A model generated the notes under the pieces. It searched no databases and was not told the DNA's origin. It saw only the letters and a list, made by a program, of their open reading frames with translations. The translations under genes were made by a program, and so were the position numbers. This document shows positions 32,574 to 37,781 of a stretch of DNA of 37,781 nt, in pieces (position 1 is the stretch's first letter; the number at the start of each line of letters is the position of its first letter). The DNA comes from an uncultured Chloroflexota bacterium (GTDB lineage: Bacteria; Chloroflexota; Anaerolineae; Anaerolineales; UBA4823), in contig CAIQIV010000058.1 of the NCBI GenBank assembly GCA_903871905.1, positions 1-37,781 on the forward strand, read 5' to 3'.

Positions 32574-33797
32574 CTACGAATTGGCTGAACCTGCCAGGCT
32601 GCGCCGGCGGCCGCGCAGGCGGCTGGCGATTAACACGGCAGGCGCCGCCAGGACAGCCGCCAGCAGCACCAGCCAGGGCAGGAGCTTTTCCAGCGCCGCC
32701 AGCGCCAGGTTCTCATTGAGCTGATCCTTGCGCCACTCCCGCTCAAGCTGAGCCAGCGAAATGCCCAGGGCTTTTTGCACACCCTGTTCGCACTCCTCGC
32801 CGCGCGCATAGGCGCTGATTAAGCCCTGCACACCCTGCGATCCAAACCGGTCAAACAAGTAGCGGGTGAAAGAGGCCGATTCGGCATAGGCCAGCAGCGC
32901 CGGGGCTGATTCGGGCGGAAAGGCCTGGCACAAAGAGGCGATGGGCATCAGCCCATCGCTGCTCCGCGCATTCTCCAGCAGGATCTGGTAATCCGGGTTC
33001 GGGTACAGCTCCGCCGCCGAGGCAACCCCCTCCTGCAGCCAGATGGGCAAGTTGGTGATCGCCTGGCCCACCGCCTGGAACAGCATCAGGTGCATCATCT
33101 CGTGCGGCAGGCGCTGCTCCAGGCGCAGGGTCTGCTCAGGCCCCGCCGGGGCAGCCAGCACGATCACCCCCAGGCCTGGATCGGTATGAGCTGCGATCCA
33201 CTCTTCTTCCGGCCGCGCCAGCGAGCTCTGCATATCTGCCGCAGTATCATAGACATAGATCATGACGTTCTGGACGGGATTGACCTGCAGCAGTTCCTGG
33301 ATGTGCTCCTCGCCGCGGCGGGCAATATCCAGCACCGAACGGGCGTACTCCAGGTCGCCGGCATACCAGCGCAGTTTAAACGGCCCACGTTCCAACTCTC
33401 GCCACGAGAAACGGTTATCCTCGTAGCGATAAGTGCTGACTGGGCCGGTAAATGTCTCGCCATTCTCCAGCCTGACCTCATACCAGTAGGACAGGGTCGA
33501 AAAGGGCGGCAGCTCGTGATTGGAGATATCCAGGATGTACAGCAGGTTGTAATAGGTTTCCTGGGCATTAACCGTGACCGCCTCAACCTGCGGCTGGGCA
33601 GCGCCAGCCGGCTGGAGATGGATCACCGCCGACTCAACAGGTGAGTCGGTAAAGAGCCGGGCGCGAAAGAGAAGCTGCTCCCCAAAGACCGCCTCCACCG
33701 AGGCGTCTTCGATCCTGGCCTGCGCCCCGGCCTGGAGCGGCAGGGCCAGGCTGGCAGCCAGCAGGAATACGATCAGGACAAGGTTGCGCGGTTTCAT
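32574..33797 (-). CDS. secreted, membrane-anchored MA-like metallopeptidase (HExxH)
   Basis: 407 residues. A signal peptide (LVLIVFLLAASLALPLQAGA) leads an exported region with beta structure. The zinc motif LPHEMMH (His232, Glu233, His236) is followed by the Glu of IWLQEGVASAAEL, as in the peptidase MA-like domain of gluzincins. A C-terminal transmembrane helix (LPWLVLLAAVLAAPAVLIA) and a basic tail anchor it with the catalytic domain outside. It lies two bases after the AEC transporter stop and before the acylphosphatase gene. Proteolytic activity is likely from the residues present; the substrate is unknown. Confidence 0.82.
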   Translation of the reverse strand: MKPRNLVLIVFLLAASLALPLQAGAQARIEDASVEAVFGEQLLFRARLFTDSPVESAVIHLQPAGAAQPQVEAVTVNAQETYYNLLYILDISNHELPPFSTLSYWYEVRLENGETFTGPVSTYRYEDNRFSWRELERGPFKLRWYAGDLEYARSVLDIARRGEEHIQELLQVNPVQNVMIYVYDTAADMQSSLARPEEEWIAAHTDPGLGVIVLAAPAGPEQTLRLEQRLPHEMMHLMLFQAVGQAITNLPIWLQEGVASAAELYPNPDYQILLENARSSDGLMPIASLCQAFPPESAPALLAYAESASFTRYLFDRFGSQGVQGLISAYARGEECEQGVQKALGISLAQLEREWRKDQLNENLALAALEKLLPWLVLLAAVLAAPAVLIASRLRGRRRSLAGSANS

Positions 33798-33799
33798 AC

Positions 33800-34708
33800 C
33801 TAGCTGAGGATAGCCATCAACGGGGTCAGCGTCAAGGGGCTGAGCAAAGTTGAGGCGAGGATCACAGCGGTGACAAAAGCCGGATCCAGGTCAAACTCGG
33901 TGGCCAGCACCGAATTGAGCACCGCCGAGGGCATGGCCGCCTCCAACACCCCTGCCTGCAGCGCCGGCCCGCGCAGCCCCCATGCCAGGCTCATCCCCAC
34001 CGCGAGCAGTGGGGCGGCTACCAAGCGCAGAGCGCCCGCCGTGACCAACGGTGCGGTACGGAACGACCAGTTGGAATGGAGAAACTGCATGCCCAGCATG
34101 ATCGCCATCCCCGGGATGGCCGCGTCTCCCAGCAGCTTAGACGTGCGCTCCAGGGGAAGGGGCACCTTCCAGCCCAATCCCAGCACCAGCAGGGCCAGGA
34201 TCAGGGCATACAGGGTAGGCAGCTTCACCAGGTTCAGGGCCGCCTGCCGCAAGCTGAGCGAGCCCGTGGAGGCGATCACCGCCCCCAACGAGGTGTTGAG
34301 CACAGCGCTGGTGACAAAAAAGACGCTGGCATAGCTCAATGTGGCCTCGCCAAAGGCAAACAAGATTACCGGCAGGCCAAAGTTGCCGGCGTTCATGAAC
34401 ATGCTGGCGATCACCACCGCCGCCTGGGTGCGCCGGTCAAAACGCTGCAGCCTCCCCACCAGCCAGGCGATCAGGCCTACCACAACCATCAGCAGGCTGG
34501 CGAAGCCAAACATCTGGGCTACCTCGCCGCCCCGAAGCTGGCTGTGAACCAACAGATTAAAGATCAGGCATGGGGTGAAAATATAGAACGTAAGCTGCGA
34601 AACCGGGCGTGGGTTGATATCCAGGAGGCGCCCCACCAGATAGCCTGCCCCAGCAGTCAGGAAAATGGGCAGCAGGTTATTCAGAAACAGCTGGAGCAGG
34701 CCGATCAA
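33800..34708 (-). CDS. AEC-family transporter (auxin efflux carrier type)
   Basis: 302 residues of mostly hydrophobic helices, about ten in two five-helix halves. The family signature is visible in FLNNLLPIFLTAGAGYLVGR at the start, FMNAGNFGLPVILFAFG in the fourth to fifth helix, and MPSAVLNSVLATEFDLDP near the end. Bacterial members export or import organic acids such as malate or malonate; the substrate here is unknown. Start is TTG overlapping the stop of the HEAT gene (TTGA), so translation is coupled. It is in the middle of the operon from mvaD to acyP. Confidence 0.9.
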   Translation of the reverse strand: MIGLLQLFLNNLLPIFLTAGAGYLVGRLLDINPRPVSQLTFYIFTPCLIFNLLVHSQLRGGEVAQMFGFASLLMVVVGLIAWLVGRLQRFDRRTQAAVVIASMFMNAGNFGLPVILFAFGEATLSYASVFFVTSAVLNTSLGAVIASTGSLSLRQAALNLVKLPTLYALILALLVLGLGWKVPLPLERTSKLLGDAAIPGMAIMLGMQFLHSNWSFRTAPLVTAGALRLVAAPLLAVGMSLAWGLRGPALQAGVLEAAMPSAVLNSVLATEFDLDPAFVTAVILASTLLSPLTLTPLMAILS

Positions 34709-35736
34709 AGCGTGAGGTCCCCATCTTCCTCATCTTTGCCCTGAGGCGCATCTTCATCATCTTCTTCCAGGAACTCCAGGTCGTCTTCAACAATATCAAA
34801 GAACGGGAGCGTTTGCATGTCTTCAGTAAAGGCCAGGTTATCCAGAGCCGACTCGATGAGATCCAGTTCGTCATCGTCTTCCGCTTCATCGTACATCTGC
34901 TGGAGCGCCTCCAGCACCCCCTCTCCACCGAGCTGGGAAAGCGACCAGGCGCTGGCCAGGCGGGTGTCCTGGTCGGGGTCATCCAACATCTGCAGCAGCA
35001 TGGGCGCTGCATCGGCCAGTTCAAGTTCCCCGGCGGCGCGGGCCGCTTCTTTTCTCAGGGAAGGCGCTTCGCTTTCCAGCATCTCCAACACCTGCTCTTT
35101 CCAGGATGGATCGGCCGAGCGAGACATGGCATACAGGGCGCTGGCCACCCACTCCAGGGTATCGGTGTCATAAGCCCACTGGATCAGCCCCGGCACCTCC
35201 GGCCGGCTGGAATAGCCCAGCGCCTCCAGGGCGCTGCGGCGCACCGCCGCCTCGTCGCCGCTGGCCATCACCTTGAGCAGGCACTCTTCTATATTGTGCA
35301 GGGTGCGCTTCGGGATTTCATCGATCTCTCCCATGTAGATATAGGGCGCCAGTGCACCGGCAGCCGAGGCGCGCACCTCAGCCGCAGGGTCCTTGAGCGC
35401 CAGGTCGATGAGTTTAGGCGTCAGGCGCGTATCCTCATAATCCCAGAGCACACTGATCGCCCGCTGGCGTACTACTGGGTCTTCATCCTGGAGCGCAATC
35501 TGGCCCACCGCTTCGAAGGAAAGCAGCATGTCATCGTCGGCCATGCTCTCCATATCCTCCAGCAGCGACTGGCGGCGCCAGAGCGGAATGGACGGCCAGG
35601 CGGCTTTGAAACGGTTCAGCTCTTGCCCCTCCAGGTCAGACATGCGGTAGAGATAGAACGGGGGAAGCGGCTTATCCACATCCTTCAAGCCGGTTATCAG
35701 GTCATCCAGCGAGATCACAGGCGTTTTCTTGGTCAT
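34705..35736 (-). CDS. HEAT-repeat protein
   Basis: 343 residues starting at MTKKTPVIS; the frame extends 23 codons further without better support. After an N-terminal part (SLDDLITGLKDVDKPLPPFYLY) it consists of helical pairs of about 30 residues with the PBS-lyase/HEAT pattern: DPVVRQRAISVLWDYED, DPAAEVRASAAGALAPY, GDEAAVRRSALEALGY, APSLRKEAARAAGELE and DPDQDTRLASAWSLSQLG. The C-terminal tail is strongly acidic (EFLEEDDEDA). It is probably a cytoplasmic scaffold or binding protein. It lies 25 bases after the RseP stop and overlaps the AEC gene. Confidence 0.9.
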   Translation of the reverse strand: MTKKTPVISLDDLITGLKDVDKPLPPFYLYRMSDLEGQELNRFKAAWPSIPLWRRQSLLEDMESMADDDMLLSFEAVGQIALQDEDPVVRQRAISVLWDYEDTRLTPKLIDLALKDPAAEVRASAAGALAPYIYMGEIDEIPKRTLHNIEECLLKVMASGDEAAVRRSALEALGYSSRPEVPGLIQWAYDTDTLEWVASALYAMSRSADPSWKEQVLEMLESEAPSLRKEAARAAGELELADAAPMLLQMLDDPDQDTRLASAWSLSQLGGEGVLEALQQMYDEAEDDDELDLIESALDNLAFTEDMQTLPFFDIVEDDLEFLEEDDEDAPQGKDEEDGDLTL

Positions 35737-35761
35737 GGTCCAATCCAGTCCGGTCTGCACG

Positions 35762-36796
35762 TCAGGGGATTTGTATGGGGTTGATAAAGTCCTGCAGGTT
35801 GACATAAATCAGCAGCAGGATGAGCAGGGTGAAGCCAACCAGGTGGATGGCATTCTCATAGCGGGGTGGGATGCGCCGCCGGAACATGATTTCTGGCAGG
35901 ATGAGCAGGATGCGCCCGCCGTCCAGGGCGGGGATGGGGAACAGGTTGATCACACCCAGGGAGATCGAAATGACCATGAAAAACCACAGCGGGCTGCGCA
36001 CTTCCTGGTAAATGTCAAACATCCCTTTGTATCCCACGATGCGGCTTTCCTCGGGCGAGGCCTGGCCGCTCAGCAGGCGGAAGGGCAGCAGCAGGATGCC
36101 GCGAATATTCTCCGCGGTGCCCTCGACGCTGCGCCGAAACGCCAGGTCCAGGCTGATGGGCGCCCTGGGATGGGTCAGAACCACACCGATCGCCCCCTGG
36201 TTTGGGGGAGGCGGATCGCGGGGCACCAGCAGTACGGAAACGCGCTCGTCACCGCGCAGGTAAACCAGGGTGATCTGCTTGTTGGCATTGGCGGCGATCA
36301 GCGCTTTCAGCTTTTCGGTGCTGTCCACCACCTGCCCGTTGACCTCCATGATCTGGTCGCCAGCCTGGATCCCTGCGTCGTAGGCCGGGGAGCCATCCGC
36401 CACCTGCTGGATCAACACCTTGCTGGTCACCCAATCGCCCATGCTGTAAAAGAACATGACCCCCAGGGCGACGCCAACCAGCAGGTTCATCGCCGGCCCG
36501 GCAAACAGCACCACCAGCCGCACCCAGGGGCTGGCGGCGGCCAGACCGCCCTCCACTGCTGGATCATTCTCGCCCTTGGGGCGGACAAAACCGCCCAGGG
36601 GGATCCAGTTCAAGGTAAATTCGGTCCCGCTGAATTTGAACAGGCGGGTGATGCGCGGAGGAAAGCCGATGCCAAACTCCTCCACCTCCACCCGGCACAG
36701 GCGCGCGGCAATGAAATGCCCCAGTTCATGAACGACGATCAGGGCCGCCAGGCCCCCGATAAATTGTAAAAGCTGCACTGCAAAAGCTGTATCCAT
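35762..36796 (-). CDS. rseP: M50 site-2 protease (RseP-like, PDZ-containing)
   Basis: 344 residues. The first membrane helix bears the zinc motif VVHELGHF (His23, Glu24, His27). A PDZ domain follows in the middle (PAYDAGIQAGDQIMEVNGQ), and the third-ligand motif NLFPIPALDGGR lies near the C terminus. One PDZ domain is present, against two in E. coli RseP. Such proteases cut transmembrane segments of anti-sigma factors or leftover signal peptides. It follows mvaD by 61 bases on the same strand, with an AT-rich gap that contains TATAAT, so a local promoter is possible. dxr or cdsA, frequent neighbours in other phyla, are absent. Confidence 0.93.
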   Translation of the reverse strand: MDTAFAVQLLQFIGGLAALIVVHELGHFIAARLCRVEVEEFGIGFPPRITRLFKFSGTEFTLNWIPLGGFVRPKGENDPAVEGGLAAASPWVRLVVLFAGPAMNLLVGVALGVMFFYSMGDWVTSKVLIQQVADGSPAYDAGIQAGDQIMEVNGQVVDSTEKLKALIAANANKQITLVYLRGDERVSVLLVPRDPPPPNQGAIGVVLTHPRAPISLDLAFRRSVEGTAENIRGILLLPFRLLSGQASPEESRIVGYKGMFDIYQEVRSPLWFFMVISISLGVINLFPIPALDGGRILLILPEIMFRRRIPPRYENAIHLVGFTLLILLLIYVNLQDFINPIQIP

Positions 36797-36857
36797 GTCT
36801 CAATTATAAAAGTTAACAATATAATGAATAGGGACACGCCGCCGTTCTAACGGATTT

Positions 36858-37781
36858 CTAACTCGCCTCCAGGCGAGCCGGGCCTCCGGGAGGGGCGGAC
36901 AGCACATCTTCCACGCCGGGCAGCTCAGCCAGGCGGGTTTTCACCTGGATGGCATGGCTGGCTTCGCAGATCACATGCACATTCGGCCCGGCGTCGTTCG
37001 TATAACAGGCCGGGATGCCCCGGCGGCGCCATTCGATCACGGCGTGCATCACCGCCAGGGTGGCTGGCAGCCAGTACACCAGGCGCGGCGTGCTGGTCAT
37101 CATCACCGCGTGCATCAGGTTGCTGTCCTGCTCCACCACGTCAGCCAGGGCAGCAAAATCGCGCTGCAGCACCGCACTGCGGCACAGGTCCAGGCGGCGT
37201 CCAGCATCGGCCACGCGGGCCGCCTGCAGCGGGCTGGTGTCCGCCAGGGCATGCCCGGCGGAGGAAACCACCTGCTTGTGCTGCTGGCTGACCACGGCGA
37301 TGCAATCCACCAGGCACCAGTGCTCGGGCGGGGCGATGGAGAAGGCCACTGAGCTGCGGTCATCCTCGCCAGGCGCCCATTCCACGTAACCGCCGGGGAC
37401 CGAGCGGCAGGCTGAGCCCGAGCCGCGGCGCGCCAGGCGAGACAGGTCCGCCTCATCGAGCTGCAGACCGGCGGCGGCGCTGGCTGCCAGGCTGAGGGCG
37501 GCGAAAGCAGCCGCTGATGAAGCAATCCCTGCGCCGGTGGGGAAATTGTTGTGGCTTTCCACCCGAGCGCAGAGCTGCAGCCCGGCCATGCCGCGCACCA
37601 CATCCAGGAAATGGACCACCCGCTCCAAACCTGGGCCGCTGACCGGCTGGCCGTTGAGCTGCAGTGCATCGGCGGCCAGCGCGGGGTCAAAAACAACGCG
37701 GGTGCGCGTCTCCAGCCCGGCCAGGTTGAAGGAGATCGACCCGTTGGCCGGCAGGCGCAGCGCCTGGTCGCGGTTTCCCCA
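36858..37781 (-). CDS. mvaD: mevalonate-type decarboxylase (diphospho- or phosphomevalonate), 5' end outside window
   Basis: 307 residues are visible; the frame is open to the window edge, so the first residues are missing. GHMP-kinase-fold signs are WGNRDQALRLPANGSISF at the edge, the phosphate loop FPTGAGIASSAAAFAAL, GSGSACRSVPGGYVEW with the catalytic Arg, and TNDAGPNVHV with the catalytic Asp. The enzyme decarboxylates a mevalonate phosphate to isopentenyl (di)phosphate. In the usual YWGKRD motif the Lys is Asn here. Some Chloroflexota enzymes act on the monophosphate, so the exact substrate is open. It begins the operon with rseP. The full start was not seen. Confidence 0.9.
   Translation of the reverse strand, partial: WGNRDQALRLPANGSISFNLAGLETRTRVVFDPALAADALQLNGQPVSGPGLERVVHFLDVVRGMAGLQLCARVESHNNFPTGAGIASSAAAFAALSLAASAAAGLQLDEADLSRLARRGSGSACRSVPGGYVEWAPGEDDRSSVAFSIAPPEHWCLVDCIAVVSQQHKQVVSSAGHALADTSPLQAARVADAGRRLDLCRSAVLQRDFAALADVVEQDSNLMHAVMMTSTPRLVYWLPATLAVMHAVIEWRRRGIPACYTNDAGPNVHVICEASHAIQVKTRLAELPGVEDVLSAPPGGPARLEAS

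Noticed and set aside
34813-36769. Long plus-strand open frames opposite the HEAT and rseP genes
   Set aside because: The minus-strand products have clear HEAT repeats and the HELGH/PDZ/LDGGR motifs. The opposite frames show only His/Gln/Gly-rich composition typical of antisense reading.
1-37781. General reassignment of UGA to an amino acid in this organism
   Set aside because: Several well-defined genes end in UGA at the expected C terminus, for example ferritin (3087-3089), the third M42 gene (13091-13093) and phnE.

Overview
The window looks like chromosome from a Chloroflexota bacterium, most likely Anaerolineae. This is inferred from gene content, not from a database search. Pointers are the many secreted proteins and lipoproteins with Pro/Thr/Ala-rich linkers, three tandem M42 aminopeptidases, orphan sugar-binding lipoproteins, LysM-M23 and PrsW proteins, and a mevalonate-pathway decarboxylase. 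Genes are closely packed on both strands. No tRNA, rRNA, CRISPR, insertion sequence or phage gene was seen.

Layout. 1-5.4 kb (+): 3' end of a YceD/DUF177 gene, metG behind a leader with a Met-rich small ORF and a terminator/antiterminator pair, ferritin, then a sucrase/ferredoxin-like protein, an SDR and a Nudix hydrolase in one run. 5.4-9.1 kb: a lytic transglycosylase and a lipoprotein from divergent promoters, then (-) MsrP, a SWIM zinc-finger protein with its own structured leader, and a PIG-L deacetylase. 9.3-15.7 kb (+): a Pro/Thr-rich membrane protein, three M42 peptidases, a solute-binding lipoprotein and a LysM-M23 endopeptidase. 15.7-21.9 kb (-): an ABC uptake operon whose binding protein fuses a BMP nucleoside-binding domain to a PhnD-type domain, followed by a PhnC ATPase, an enlarged PhnE permease and a phosphodiesterase/nucleotide-pyrophosphatase-like enzyme. 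22.3-27 kb: a second sugar-binding lipoprotein, bactofilin, FabI, a HAD hydrolase and a sugar-nucleotide epimerase. 27.1-32.3 kb: an HExxH membrane protein, a selenoprotein, a PrsW protease, a zinc-ribbon membrane protein and RadC. 32.3-37.8 kb (-): a likely operon reading mvaD, rseP, HEAT-repeat protein, AEC transporter, MA-like peptidase and acylphosphatase.

Main discovery. The gene at 28399-29706 has an in-frame UGA exactly where the first cysteine of a DsbA-type CxxC motif belongs, giving Sec-Pro-Gly-Cys. A hairpin that fits the bacterial SECIS pattern follows it directly. The product would be a secreted selenocysteine DsbA-like lipoprotein fused to a cyclophilin prolyl isomerase, so one polypeptide combines disulfide chemistry and proline isomerisation for folding outside the membrane. 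UGA is a normal stop in neighbouring genes, so general code reassignment is excluded.

Other notable points are the metG attenuator, the dual-domain binding protein with its phosphodiesterase neighbour, and a promoter-hairpin leader on the SWIM gene. Several genes deal with protein folding, repair or turnover at or beyond the membrane: the selenoprotein, MsrP, RseP, PrsW and two HExxH proteins.
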